Assembly (NCBI GenBank): GCA_028286245.1
Contig: JAQBRY010000001.1
Coordinates: forward strand, 163,022-227,021
Direction of reading: 5' to 3'
DNA length: 64,000 nucleotides
Source: Candidatus Saccharimonadota bacterium
GTDB taxonomy: Bacteria; Patescibacteriota; Saccharimonadia; Saccharimonadales; UBA4665
The notes below the pieces were generated by a model. That model was not told the origin of the DNA. It did no database searches and saw only the letters and a program-made list of their open reading frames with translations. The position numbers and the translations under genes are program-made. Positions 8,423 through 17,060 of this stretch are shown here, in pieces (position 1 is the first letter of the stretch; the number at the start of each line of letters is the position of its first letter).

Positions 8423-8725
8423 TTATTCGGTTACCTCAACGCCGTGCCAAAAGGCGACGTAGTTTGTGTAGTCTTTTTTGACCCGTTCAATACTGCCATC
8501 TTTAGCGACCGGATAAAACCAGATGGCATCCGGATTGATCTGATCGCCTATCGCCACGTTTAGATAACTGGCTTCGCCCTTCCAGTGGCAGGTAGTGTGG
8601 GTATCGCTCGGGCTGGTAAATTCGCGCTTGAGCGCATCGGGCGGAAAGTACCAGTTGCCCTCAATGTAAATTAGGTCGGCCTTATCGGCTTCGGCTATAA
8701 CGGTATCATTCCAAATTGCTTTCAT
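8423..8725 (-). CDS. DUF427 family protein
   Basis: 100 residues, the usual single-domain DUF427 length. Recognisable features are the N-terminal MKAIWNDTVIAEA, then YFPPDAL, the H-x-T-x-C-x-W-K-G-E pattern (HTTCHWKGEASY), IWFYP and the C-terminal YVAFWHGVEV. These match the compact beta-fold family whose biochemical role is not settled. A strong Shine-Dalgarno AGGAGGA lies 7 nt before the ATG, in contrast with the leaderless-type genes nearby. It is convergent with msrA and 22 bp downstream of the unknown minus-strand gene. Confidence 0.88.
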   Translation of the reverse strand: MKAIWNDTVIAEADKADLIYIEGNWYFPPDALKREFTSPSDTHTTCHWKGEASYLNVAIGDQINPDAIWFYPVAKDGSIERVKKDYTNYVAFWHGVEVTE

Positions 8726-8747
8726 AGATAGTCCTCCTGTATATAGT

Positions 8748-9713
8748 TTAGCGCAAAGACTCGTCGGCGTCTGCCATAGAGCTAAATAAGGCTCCTACGT
8801 CTTGTCCCGAGATGGGAACATACGCATTGCTAGAAGCCTCAATCCCCACGTGATAGCGTGTGACCTCACTAGGCACAATGACCAGGAATAGGCCGGCATC
8901 AGGGTCTACCAGATGCTCCGGCCGCCTGATGCGGCGTTTAGACATTACTCGTCGCAGTCCAAGAACGTCCAGACCTTCGCAGGTGCCGGCAAGTATATGG
9001 TCGTCGGTAGATATTCTCTGGAACGAAGTATCGGAGCTAGCAGAGGTTACATACACGTACTCGGCCTCAAGGCTGATTGGGCTACCCCATATACCACCGC
9101 ACATTTCGGCAGCAGTTTCGGCGTCTTCTAGCGCCCCCTTAATCTTGTTTACTTGGCCTTCTAGCCGCAGGTTAAAGAATTTTTTAGTATTTAACAGCGC
9201 CGCTAGATTATCAGACTTTTGACTTAGTATTTCTTGGCGCAAAGGCAGTGCTTCGATAACCGCGTCTACGCTGCGATACGGGACAACTACACTGGTGTCG
9301 GTAGCAGCTAGGTATACCATTTGCTCTCGGGGCTCAGTGGGCGACGAAAGCGGGTCAATTGTGGAAAAGGCGTAGGACACTACCCAGCCCTCATGACCGG
9401 GTTCGCCAAATTTGGCAATACGCATGTCTGCGCTCTTCCCTACCTGGTAATCTATATCTGTTGGGATACGACGACCGCCTGCACGCACAACCATGGCAAA
9501 GCCCCGGTAGGCACAGAGTTGATCGCTGTCCCAGTGCTGCTGCAAATCCTCTTCGGCATCTTGGCGCAGTTCGACTACGTCGTGCGTTGCAGGGTTTATA
9601 AGCGAAAATTCGCGCCGCCAGAAATTAATACGCTCAGCGAGTAAGCTATCTTGTAGTGGCTGCTCGGCCCTGTCCGGGCTCCCATCATATCGTTGGTAAG
9701 GAAGCTCGGCCAT
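8748..9713 (-). CDS. Hypothetical protein, 321 residues
   Basis: I do not recognise a family. No signal peptide or membrane segment is seen, so it is probably cytoplasmic. It is acidic, with a helical stretch about residues 160-200 (NKIKGALEDAETAAEM) and a mixed alpha/beta C-terminal part containing a basic patch (RRVMSKRRIRRPEH). A TTG upstream at 9734 would overlap the FMN reductase. The ATG at 9713, 8 nt after that gene's stop, is the better start and implies co-transcription. Possibly lineage-specific. Confidence 0.6.
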   Translation of the reverse strand: MAELPYQRYDGSPDRAEQPLQDSLLAERINFWRREFSLINPATHDVVELRQDAEEDLQQHWDSDQLCAYRGFAMVVRAGGRRIPTDIDYQVGKSADMRIAKFGEPGHEGWVVSYAFSTIDPLSSPTEPREQMVYLAATDTSVVVPYRSVDAVIEALPLRQEILSQKSDNLAALLNTKKFFNLRLEGQVNKIKGALEDAETAAEMCGGIWGSPISLEAEYVYVTSASSDTSFQRISTDDHILAGTCEGLDVLGLRRVMSKRRIRRPEHLVDPDAGLFLVIVPSEVTRYHVGIEASSNAYVPISGQDVGALFSSMADADESLR

Positions 9714-9720
9714 AACAGTA

Positions 9721-10293
9721 TTAGCTATCTGCAAGGTCCTGACGACCTTGCTTTAAAAGCCGAGCTAGCCAGGTGAGCTCAGTAAACAATTTTTCCAGTG
9801 CACTTTCATAACGACCCAGGTATTCTTCTTTTATCACACCTTGTTCGTTAAAGATATCTTGAACTCGCGGAAAGTACACATCCCAGCTGACAACGATCAG
9901 CCCGGTTTCGCGGACCGCCGGCACCAGCGCCTCCACGGCACGGACGCCGCCCCAGTTACCACTGCTGGCACCGGCAAAGGCAACGGGTTTATGATTATAG
10001 GTTTGCAGCTCACTATCCAGCATGCGCTTAAGCGAGCCCGGGAAACTGTGGTTGTATTCGGGAACAACTATAAAGAATGCATCTGCTTTGGCAGTAATTG
10101 CGCTATACTTCGGGTCCTTACCTTCAGGGTCGTTTCCGTCACCAGGAAAGTTAAAGTCCTTAGGATCAACAAAAATAACTTCCACGTCAGGTAGTTGCTG
10201 GGCGTAGTCAGCTATAAACCGGGCAGCCTTAATAGATTCACGCTGTTCCCGTGTAGTGCCGGCAAGGACGGCAATGGTAATGGGTACTGGCAT
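9721..10293 (-). CDS. NADPH-dependent FMN reductase family flavoprotein
   Basis: 190 residues with a flavodoxin-like fold. The N-terminal beta strand and phosphate-binding loop are ITIAVLAGTTREQRES (the usual G-S/T-x-R-x-x-S pattern). The FMN-contacting loop is VPEYNHSFPGSLKRMLD, followed by KPVAFAGASSGNWGGVRA. It reduces FMN or quinone/azo-type substrates with NAD(P)H; the precise substrate is open. The ATG has an AGGAG-type Shine-Dalgarno (CAGGAGCGACT then ATG). The unknown 321-residue gene follows 7 nt downstream, so they probably form a two-gene unit. Confidence 0.9.
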   Translation of the reverse strand: MPVPITIAVLAGTTREQRESIKAARFIADYAQQLPDVEVIFVDPKDFNFPGDGNDPEGKDPKYSAITAKADAFFIVVPEYNHSFPGSLKRMLDSELQTYNHKPVAFAGASSGNWGGVRAVEALVPAVRETGLIVVSWDVYFPRVQDIFNEQGVIKEEYLGRYESALEKLFTELTWLARLLKQGRQDLADS

Positions 10294-10360
10294 AGTCGCT
10301 CCTGACAGGCGTTACTTATTAGCTACACTATACGCAATTTTACGATCCGAAAGAAACAAT

Positions 10361-10735
10361 TTATTGCTCAAGCTCGCCAATGCGTTTATGATCCAGGCCA
10401 TAGTAGTGGCCTATTTCGTGCCATAGGGTGTGGCGGATTTCCTCCTGAAGGCTCTGCAGTGAAGCTGAGCGGGACTCAAGCGGGTTTTTAAAGAGCGTAA
10501 TACGGTCTGGAAAGGTTGGCTCCATGCCCTGACGCTGGCTTAGTGGCGTACCCTCGTATAAACCAAGCAATGTTTGATCGTTACGTAATGCTAATTTAAC
10601 TCGCTGCTCCGGTGTGGGATCGTCTTCTAGAAGGATGGCGACGTTTTTTATTTTTTTAACGTGTTCACCGGGCAAACTTACTAACGCATTATTTATAAGT
10701 TCGTGAAATGTTTGGTTGCTTACAGATAAGCTCAT
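10361..10735 (-). CDS. Minimal zincin metallopeptidase (PF06262-type)
   Basis: 124 residues from ATG 10735, preceded by AAGGAAAACC; a longer in-frame extension to 10897 would overlap the divergent gene and lacks support. The zinc site HEIGHYYGLDH lies near the C terminus (HExxH plus a third ligand in GLDH). It is preceded by RITLFKNPLE and LQEEIRHTLW, the pattern of the short zincin family common in Actinobacteria and CPR. Physiological substrate is unknown. Single cytoplasmic domain without signal sequence. Function class is confident, role unknown. Confidence 0.85.
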   Translation of the reverse strand: MSLSVSNQTFHELINNALVSLPGEHVKKIKNVAILLEDDPTPEQRVKLALRNDQTLLGLYEGTPLSQRQGMEPTFPDRITLFKNPLESRSASLQSLQEEIRHTLWHEIGHYYGLDHKRIGELEQ

Positions 10736-10802
10736 GGTTTTCCTTAATATATAAAGTATAGCATTAGAATTATACCCTATCCACAAAAACAAACATTTGG
10801 TA

Positions 10803-10808
10803 TACACT
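10803..10808 (+). promoter_or_regulatory. -10 element of the 166-residue gene (predicted leaderless)
   Basis: TACACT, then 8 nt (AAATTATT), then ATG at 10817. A CTATCCACA lies about 20 bp upstream, one mismatch from a DnaA box, probably by chance. Confidence 0.5.
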
Positions 10809-10816
10809 AAATTATT

Positions 10817-11317
10817 ATGGCGCAACTGTGGGTCCCCGAACAAACTCCTCCTCAGCTTGCAGATACCGTGCGCCAAGAACTCGCGTTGCAGATACAAGAA
10901 GATGGCATTGTACGTACCGCCGCGGTTGGTCTTAGCAGGTTACAAGAAACGCAAGCACCGCTGGCGCACTATGTAGATGAGTATATTTATACTCATGCCG
11001 GTAAGGACGGCCAGACATCGTCCAAAATGCTCATGAGTATTGGAGCATCATTGGCCTTTTTGGCATATGCCGAATCCGGGTTTGATACAGTCATCGATGT
11101 ACAAACACTAGAGATGGCTAAGAGCATTGCTGAGTTAGACGGTATACCCGAAAGTTACGTCTGCAGCGTGCAAGAAGACGCCACACTGCGGGCATTACTA
11201 GATGAAACCCTGGCACTGACGCGTATCGGCGGCTTCAATAATGACCTCTACAGCCACGGGGTAGCTGAGATTGGCGCTGGCTGTGTGCGGTTTTTCTTGC
11301 AGCAGGTTGCTGCCTAG
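10817..11317 (+). CDS. Hypothetical protein, 166 residues
   Basis: No family recognised. Soluble, mostly helical, acidic protein (MAQLWVPEQTPPQLADTV at the N terminus). The middle has a weakly hydrophobic helix (SIGASLAFLAYAESGF), too short and polar for a confident membrane segment. Two cysteines are present, not in a metal-binding arrangement. It diverges from the zincin gene with about 80 bp between starts. Coding is supported by length, the predicted promoter and good codon structure. Confidence 0.62.
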   Translation: MAQLWVPEQTPPQLADTVRQELALQIQEDGIVRTAAVGLSRLQETQAPLAHYVDEYIYTHAGKDGQTSSKMLMSIGASLAFLAYAESGFDTVIDVQTLEMAKSIAELDGIPESYVCSVQEDATLRALLDETLALTRIGGFNNDLYSHGVAEIGAGCVRFFLQQVAA

Positions 11318-11397
11318 CGCGACGACTGTTTTTTGGATTTGTTAAAACGTATAATCCAAGGGATTACTACCATCGCTAGTTTAATCATTTTCCACAT
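11314..11397 (-). CDS. Possible 27-residue small membrane protein
   Basis: Short ORF reading MWKMIKLAMVVIPWIIRFNK followed by a basic tail and stop. It has one hydrophobic helix (residues 5-17) and a positive C terminus. GGGAG lies 8 nt before the ATG. It fills the otherwise empty gap downstream of lysK, and its stop overlaps the end of the convergent 166-residue gene by 3 nt. Small single-helix proteins of this shape are common, but coding status is not proven. Confidence 0.4.
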   Translation of the reverse strand: MWKMIKLAMVVIPWIIRFNKSKKQSSR

Positions 11398-11432
11398 GTC
11401 TGTTGCTCCCTGCTATTACTGCTAACTTAATC

Positions 11433-11449
11433 CCGTTTATCGTAAACGG
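11433..11449. other. Perfect hairpin downstream of lysK
   Basis: CCGTTTA - TCG - TAAACGG, a 7-bp stem with a 3-nt loop, located between the lysK stop and the possible small membrane protein gene. No T-run follows on either strand, so it is not a classical terminator; it may be an mRNA-stabilising or attenuating hairpin. Confidence 0.4.
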
Positions 11450-11495
11450 AAGCAGCAAACACGTCTGTAAAATAACTTATTAAGTGCTTGGTAGC

Positions 11496-13028
11496 TCAGG
11501 CCTCAAGTTTGAGTCGAGTGATCAGCCAGTCGCGTGGCAGGATGCTCAAAAACCAGCCGGCGCGCGGCCCGGACTGTTTGCCAATGAGGGCTTGATAGAG
11601 CGTGGCGAATAGCTCTTTAGGGGCCATGCCAGTGCTATCCTTGAACTCATAAATGGCGTTGTGGAACCAGGAACCGTCGGCGTCGGTAGGCGCGTCGGTA
11701 ATTTTGGCAGCCAGGTCGGCCATAAACTGCTTCTGCACATCATTAAACTGCGTCGGATCAACCGTGTCGCTGGGGGCAAATCTGGCATCTTCTGGGGCCC
11801 GCTGCTCGAGCCAGGCCTCGATGTAGCTGAGTTCGTTGGCAATAATCTCGGCGTCGGCGTCAACAACGCTCGCGTATTCGGTGCGGCGAATAATCTCTAA
11901 CGTTCGCGCCGTGTCTTTTAAGGCAGCCTGGTAACTGGCTACCAGCAGCGAAAACGGCACGCGGCTGACAGTTTTCTGCTCAATACCGCGGGTAGCAATG
12001 GCTAACAGTTGGTCTTCGCTTGGCGTGCGGTCTGTTTTGGCAGCCAGGGCGGCAAATTCATCAATGGTTTGAATAACGCTGTTAACCGGGTCAAAATACA
12101 GGCGCTTACTGGGAGGAGATCGCAGGATAAAGTAACGCAGCACCTCGGGAGGCATAATTTTTGCGCCCTCTATAGCGTCTAGGCCGGTGCCCTTACTGGC
12201 GCTCATCTTTTTATTGTCGCCCACCATGTTTATAAATTCATAGGGCACCGATATAGGCGCCTCGGCCTCAAAAATGTCCTTCATGAGGTGGACGCCGGTA
12301 TCGTAGGAGCTGCCCTTAGTAACGTGGTCTTGGCCGGACGGCTCACACAAAACTTCTTGCAGCCACCAGCGAGCCGGCCAATCGAGACGCCAGTCAAGCT
12401 TAACCTCGCCTCTGTCGTAACCGGCAATCTGGAGACTTCCCTCTACGTCTCGGTACTGAACTGTTTTTGCATCGGTATCCATGCTCACAAAGGTACGGTT
12501 CTTGAGCCGGCCACGGTCCATAACCTGAATGGGCGTCCAGTGATCATCCAACTTGCGCCCGGAGACCTCCTCGAGGGTTTTACGGGCTTGCGGCACGCGC
12601 GTAAGCACGCGCTCTATTGCCGGGACAAACCAGCCGGAACGATACTTGGTATGGGAGCGAATAAACTCAACCTCAATGCTAAGCGCCGCGCAGGCTTTAA
12701 TCATGCCATCCAGAAAAAAGTCAGCGTACGACTTGTTTGAGCCATCTGGTGCGGGAACATCACATAGTGGTAGGCCCAGGTATTGTTCAAAATCCGGAGA
12801 CACATTGACCGGCACTTTTCTAAAAGCATCAAGATCATCTACAAAGTAAATGTGCCGGGCCTTACGGCCACGGCGACGCACTTCGAGCATAATGGCGTCG
12901 GCCGTTACCAGCTCACGCATGTGCCCAAAATGGTAGGTCCCCGAAGGCGATCCGCCAGATTCAATCAAAATCTCACCGTCCGGGTGACGGGCTATTAAAG
13001 AATCTACAACTGCGTTAAGCCACTGCAT
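11496..13028 (-). CDS. lysK: Lysyl-tRNA synthetase, class I
   Basis: 510 residues. Charges tRNA-Lys. It belongs to the class I (Rossmann-fold) LysRS type rather than the common bacterial class II enzyme. The HIGH motif appears as SPSGTYHFGHM (about residues 26-36) and the KMSKS motif as KKMSASKG. The C-terminal helical anticodon-binding region completes a normal length. Class I LysRS is the archaeal type, found in a minority of bacteria (spirochaetes, some alphaproteobacteria, some CPR). It starts 8 nt after the greA stop, so the two are one transcription unit. Identity is confident. Confidence 0.95.
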   Translation of the reverse strand: MQWLNAVVDSLIARHPDGEILIESGGSPSGTYHFGHMRELVTADAIMLEVRRRGRKARHIYFVDDLDAFRKVPVNVSPDFEQYLGLPLCDVPAPDGSNKSYADFFLDGMIKACAALSIEVEFIRSHTKYRSGWFVPAIERVLTRVPQARKTLEEVSGRKLDDHWTPIQVMDRGRLKNRTFVSMDTDAKTVQYRDVEGSLQIAGYDRGEVKLDWRLDWPARWWLQEVLCEPSGQDHVTKGSSYDTGVHLMKDIFEAEAPISVPYEFINMVGDNKKMSASKGTGLDAIEGAKIMPPEVLRYFILRSPPSKRLYFDPVNSVIQTIDEFAALAAKTDRTPSEDQLLAIATRGIEQKTVSRVPFSLLVASYQAALKDTARTLEIIRRTEYASVVDADAEIIANELSYIEAWLEQRAPEDARFAPSDTVDPTQFNDVQKQFMADLAAKITDAPTDADGSWFHNAIYEFKDSTGMAPKELFATLYQALIGKQSGPRAGWFLSILPRDWLITRLKLEA

Positions 13029-13036
13029 GTGCGTAG

Positions 13037-13498
13037 CTAAGAAATATCGACGACTTTGTAAGTGGTAGTATCGGCGGGGGTCTTAATTTCTACACTTTCA
13101 CCCTCTTTTTTGCCGAGCAATGCCTGGCCAATAGGTGATTCATCAGAAATCTTGCCGCTGAGCGGATCGGCTTCGACAGTGCCAACCACTTGGAACTCGC
13201 GTTCTTTGCCGTCTTGAGACTTCAGCTTAACGCTGGAGCCGAGTTGGACCTTGCTGTCACCAGTAGGCTTCTTAATGATCTCAACGCTGGCCAAAATGGC
13301 TGCTAGTTCGCTAATGCGTGATTCGGTGCGCTCCTGCTCGGCCCGGGCTGTCTGGTACTCTGAGTTCTCGGCGAGGTCCCCCAGTTCACGGGCACTACGA
13401 ATGGCCTCGGCGAGGTCGCCGCGCTTAGCCACCAGGCTGGCGTGTTCAGTCTGTAATTCATCTACGCCTGCTTGGGTTAAACGAAATTGTTTTTTCAT
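13037..13498 (-). CDS. greA: Transcription elongation factor GreA
   Basis: 153 residues, normal GreA length. The N-terminal coiled-coil finger carries the acidic tip residues in ELGDLAENSEY (Asp/Glu pair that activates RNA polymerase cleavage of backtracked RNA). The C-terminal FKBP-like domain includes SDESPIGQALLGKKEGE, the GreA/GreB signature. A strong GGAGG Shine-Dalgarno precedes the ATG (gataaggaggaaataccgac). Leads an operon with lysK. Confidence 0.97.
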   Translation of the reverse strand: MKKQFRLTQAGVDELQTEHASLVAKRGDLAEAIRSARELGDLAENSEYQTARAEQERTESRISELAAILASVEIIKKPTGDSKVQLGSSVKLKSQDGKEREFQVVGTVEADPLSGKISDESPIGQALLGKKEGESVEIKTPADTTTYKVVDIS

Positions 13499-13585
13499 GT
13501 CGGTATTTCCTCCTTATCAAAAATATCGTCAAAAATATCGAGTTGTGTGTTACTGCCATTCCAGTTTCGCTGGTATTATAGCAAA

Positions 13586-14848
13586 CTATTCTTCGGTATT
13601 ACTTAAATTTTCTAACAATTGATCTTCTGAAACGTGTATTGATTCACTTTCGGTACGGCGCTTAAGCTCGTATGTCCCGGATGCTACCGTCTTATCACTG
13701 ACTACGATACGGTACGGCATGCCCATCAATTCTGCATCGGCAAACTTCTGCCCGGGGCGAGCATCTCGGTCATCATATAGTACAGTAACCCCTTGTGCCG
13801 TCAAGTAGTTATACAAATTGTCTGCTTGCTGAATGGCCTGCTCACTGTCGCCAAGCCGAGCCAAATACACCTTAAACGGTGCGACGGCATCAGGCCACAC
13901 CAAGCCGTTCTCATCAGAAAAGTGTTCGGCAATCATACCAACCAATCGGCTGACCCCAATTCCATAACACCCCATAATCAGCGGCTGCTGTTTACCATCA
14001 GCGTCGGTGTAATACATGCCTAGGGCGTCGGTATACTTACTCTCCAGATGAAAGGTATTGCCTACCTCCACACCCTTTTTCTCTACCAAATCAGCTTTGT
14101 TCAGGTTGAGCTTAGCCAAATTTTCATCACTATAAATTTCGTGGTTAATGGCGATGCGCTTGGCTTCGTCAACGTAAATAGTATCCTCGCCAATGGGACT
14201 CAGCGTCTGGAACTCATCGCTAAAGCGGGGCGTAAAGATGCCGCCGTCGGCATAGGTCCGGTAAGTGCTGGCACCCAACCCTAATCGCTTGTAGACCCGA
14301 TGGTAGGCCTCGACGACCCTTTCGTACACTGCTTCATGCTCCTGCTGCGTCCTCGAAAAGGTATACATATCCTTCATGACAAATTCACGGCCCCGGAGCA
14401 GCCCACTCTTGGCACGAAGCTCGTTACGGAACTTACTTTGTATCTGATAGACATAGATCGGGAAATCTTTATGAGAGGTAGCAAAGCCGCTTACGGCATC
14501 CACAATCGGCTCTTCGTGCGTTAAGCCCACGCCCAGTTCGGTGCCATTAGCCAGTTTGGTCTTAAACCAGTTATCAACTTTTTTATCATCCCAGCGATCC
14601 GTCTTTTCCCAAATATCGCGGGGCTGGAGCGTGGTCATCATAAGTTCCTGGCCACCAATGGCATTCATTTCGTCGCGGACGATCTGTTTAATATTTTCCA
14701 GTACCCGTAACCCGAGTGGCATATAGGCATAGACGCCGGCCATTTCTTTGTGAATGTAGCCGGCCTGAATAAGCAGCTGAGCGTTCTTGGCAGTTTCGTC
14801 GGCTGGAACGTTTTTAGTTGTCTTAGTAAAAAGTAGTGATCGTCTCAT
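13586..14848 (-). CDS. proS: Prolyl-tRNA synthetase lacking the editing insertion
   Basis: 420 residues against about 570 for standard bacterial ProRS. Class II core motifs are clear: the N-terminal MRRSLLFTKT, PLGLRVLENI (motif 1 region), THEEPI, FRNELRAKSGLLRGREF (motif 2) and GCYGIGVSRL (motif 3), then a C-terminal anticodon-binding domain (YDDRDARPGQKFADAELMG). Only about 60 residues separate motif 2 from motif 3 beyond the conserved core, so the INS domain that hydrolyses Ala-tRNA-Pro is missing. A separate YbaK-type editing factor would be needed for proofreading and none is in the window. The 125-bp gap upstream shows no T-box and no clear terminator. Confidence 0.95.
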   Translation of the reverse strand: MRRSLLFTKTTKNVPADETAKNAQLLIQAGYIHKEMAGVYAYMPLGLRVLENIKQIVRDEMNAIGGQELMMTTLQPRDIWEKTDRWDDKKVDNWFKTKLANGTELGVGLTHEEPIVDAVSGFATSHKDFPIYVYQIQSKFRNELRAKSGLLRGREFVMKDMYTFSRTQQEHEAVYERVVEAYHRVYKRLGLGASTYRTYADGGIFTPRFSDEFQTLSPIGEDTIYVDEAKRIAINHEIYSDENLAKLNLNKADLVEKKGVEVGNTFHLESKYTDALGMYYTDADGKQQPLIMGCYGIGVSRLVGMIAEHFSDENGLVWPDAVAPFKVYLARLGDSEQAIQQADNLYNYLTAQGVTVLYDDRDARPGQKFADAELMGMPYRIVVSDKTVASGTYELKRRTESESIHVSEDQLLENLSNTEE

Positions 14849-14973
14849 GATGGGGTACCCTGTTTAGTCTGTTGGTATATAAAATTATGCGCAAAAATAA
14901 ATACGGCAGGTCGCCGGCATAGTAGTAGGAGTCAGTAACAGGTACGTCATGCCGTTATTGTACGCTATATTCG

Positions 14974-15780
14974 CTAATGGATAAACAGTAGATAGAAGGC
15001 GACGCTATTTTTGGCGGCATGGAGGGTCATGCAGGCCCAGAGACCACCGGTGCGCTCGCGCAGATATACCAGCGTCAGCGCCAGCGTAAAGGTATCAATA
15101 GCGGCAATCCAAAGCAGGCCGCCAGAAGCCGCGCCGGCCAAGTGAGCAGCCGCAAAGAGGGCGCTAGAGATAAGCCCAGCCACTACAATCGATAATTTTT
15201 TACGTAAACTGGTGTACAAGTAGCCCCTAACCATGATTTCTTCGGCAAAGGGCGGTAGTACCACCAAGCTGACAAAGGTGAGTATCAGTGGTAAGGCACC
15301 GCTGACATCATTAAAACCAACCGCCTGCTCTTGGTTTACATCCAGACCCGGTGACAGCAACTTGATGACAATAACCGCTACATAAAAAATAATGTAGTAG
15401 GCCGGTAGTGCCAGCAGTCCGTAGCCGAGGTCACTCCATTTAGGCCGCCGCAGTCCGATTGCCTTGAGACTGGTTTTGAACCATTTTAAAAAAGCAAAAA
15501 TGCCGCCGACGGCCACCGCCTCTACTACCAGAATATAGCCAAACTGCAACGATGTGGAATTATTGATGAGATCAGAAATATTAGCACTGCTGCCGTACAT
15601 TGCCGTTGCGTACAACGAGGCTAAGATGCCGCCGACAATCTGTGATACAAAGAAAATAAGCACCAGATACAGTACAGCCAGTGCCGGATGCCACGGTACG
15701 ATAGCAATCTTGCGACGACTGGTTACTACCGTATCGCCGGGAACGGTTGGCGCAGCTTGGTGGTCCACGTCCCTATCCAT
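14974..15780 (-). CDS. CPBP/Abi-family intramembrane metalloprotease
   Basis: 268 residues with about seven hydrophobic segments. The signature motifs of the CPBP (CAAX-processing/Abi) family are present: EEIMVRGYLY (paired glutamates and the downstream R-x-x-x-Y/F), FAAAHL and the final HAAKNS. It is a glutamate/histidine-type intramembrane protease; CPBP members cleave diverse substrates, some linked to bacteriocin self-immunity, and the target here is unknown. Its start overlaps the end of rseP by 8 nt, so two intramembrane proteases are co-translated. Confidence 0.9.
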   Translation of the reverse strand: MDRDVDHQAAPTVPGDTVVTSRRKIAIVPWHPALAVLYLVLIFFVSQIVGGILASLYATAMYGSSANISDLINNSTSLQFGYILVVEAVAVGGIFAFLKWFKTSLKAIGLRRPKWSDLGYGLLALPAYYIIFYVAVIVIKLLSPGLDVNQEQAVGFNDVSGALPLILTFVSLVVLPPFAEEIMVRGYLYTSLRKKLSIVVAGLISSALFAAAHLAGAASGGLLWIAAIDTFTLALTLVYLRERTGGLWACMTLHAAKNSVAFYLLFIH

Positions 15781-16960
15781 TACGGCGCACGTCGACCACT
15801 GTTATGACAATCATCAGCGTTATGAGGACTATAAAGCCAATGGCGTTAACGAGCTCTTCTGTTTTTGGCTTGAGCGGCTTTTTAAAGATGCCGCGGGCCA
15901 CCAGGGTAATCCAGAGCTTACCGCCATCAAGCGCCGGTATTGGCAGAATATTCATAATAGCCAGCGTCAGGGAAATAATTGCAATAATAAACAGTATGTA
16001 CTGCAAACCGAAGCTACTGCCTATCTGCAAAACCAAAAAGATGCCATACGGACCGGATACCTGTTCGCTGGCCGAAGTTTGGCCGTGTACCCTGGCCTGC
16101 GAATTACCGGTTGCCGTGCCGGCAATAATACTGCCCAGACCACCCACGGCCTTGCCCAGGCCTTCAAACGTCAGCTTGGTCATCTGGGTGCTAAGGCCAA
16201 CAGCCACCACTGGCGCCGACCAAGTTGAGCGTTGTAGCGTGATTTCGTTGGGGGCCATACCAAGGTAGCCCTTAGGGTCGTTGGTCTTCTGGCTGGCCAC
16301 AACTGCTTTCTGGCTGCGAAGCTGTACGGTGGCCACGTGCACCTTGCCACCGCGCTCATACTTGATAGTAAAGGCAGACCCGGCGTGGGTCTTGGTGGCG
16401 TTTTTGAGCGCCTGCGTAGTGGTAAAAGCAGTATTTACACAGCTGGCACTACCACAAGGTGCGCCCCTATAGGCAAGTAGCTTATCCTGGGCCTTTAAGC
16501 CGGCTTTGGCGGCGGGTGAATCCTTTTCTACAAAACCTACGTAGAGCTGTTGCTTACTGATCTTAGTATCACTGGCAACCGTAAACTGATTATCAAGCAG
16601 CTTGGGCATACCAACGAGGGCTAAGAACGTGAGTAGCAGTAAGGCTATCAATAAGTTCATGGCAACACCGGCAGCCATAATCTGGGTCTTTGCCCAAAGG
16701 CTGGCTGCGCCAAAACTACCCTTCTCGGTATCACTATCGTGCTCACCGTGCAGCCGCACAAAACCGCCAAGTGGCAGCAAATTAATAGTAAAGTCCCAGC
16801 CGCCCTTCATCTTTTTCTTAAATAAGCGCGGCGGAAAGAAAATACCGAACTCTTCAACTTTGACACCATTACGCCGGGCAGCAATAAAGTGCCCAAACTC
16901 GTGGACAACAATCAAGCCGATAAATAATACTATCCCAATTACTAACAATACTACTGACAT
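15773..16960 (-). CDS. rseP: Site-2 protease, RseP-like
   Basis: 395 residues from ATG 16960. Zinc intramembrane protease that cuts within membrane-spanning helices of anti-sigma factors or remnant signal peptides. The HExxH motif is in the first membrane segment (VVHEFGHFIAARR). A PDZ-like domain in the middle includes KDSPAAKAGLKAQDKL, and the second active-site motif is near the C terminus (NILPIPALDGGKLW, the L-D-G aspartate). The start at 16960 is preferred over 16996 because the latter adds unconserved residues and lies upstream of the TATACT element. Confidence 0.92.
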   Translation of the reverse strand: MSVVLLVIGIVLFIGLIVVHEFGHFIAARRNGVKVEEFGIFFPPRLFKKKMKGGWDFTINLLPLGGFVRLHGEHDSDTEKGSFGAASLWAKTQIMAAGVAMNLLIALLLLTFLALVGMPKLLDNQFTVASDTKISKQQLYVGFVEKDSPAAKAGLKAQDKLLAYRGAPCGSASCVNTAFTTTQALKNATKTHAGSAFTIKYERGGKVHVATVQLRSQKAVVASQKTNDPKGYLGMAPNEITLQRSTWSAPVVAVGLSTQMTKLTFEGLGKAVGGLGSIIAGTATGNSQARVHGQTSASEQVSGPYGIFLVLQIGSSFGLQYILFIIAIISLTLAIMNILPIPALDGGKLWITLVARGIFKKPLKPKTEELVNAIGFIVLITLMIVITVVDVRRNG

Positions 16961-16968
16961 TCCCAGTA

Positions 16969-16974
16969 AGTATA
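16969..16974 (-). promoter_or_regulatory. -10 element of rseP (near-leaderless)
   Basis: Minus-strand TATACT, TACTGGGA (8 nt), ATG. The GGGA next to the start may also help ribosome binding if transcription starts a little earlier. Confidence 0.5.
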
Positions 16975-17060
16975 TAGGGCATCCGCCCCACTTCAAAGGG
17001 ATATGACTAAAAACGTAAGAATTATTTAAGATTTACTAAAAATATGCAGCCGGCTCTCAG

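Noticed and set aside
10736..10897. Longer zincin protein starting at 10897
   Set aside because: It would overlap the promoter and start of the divergent 166-residue gene, and the extra residues do not look like the family. The ATG 10735 has AAGGA upstream.
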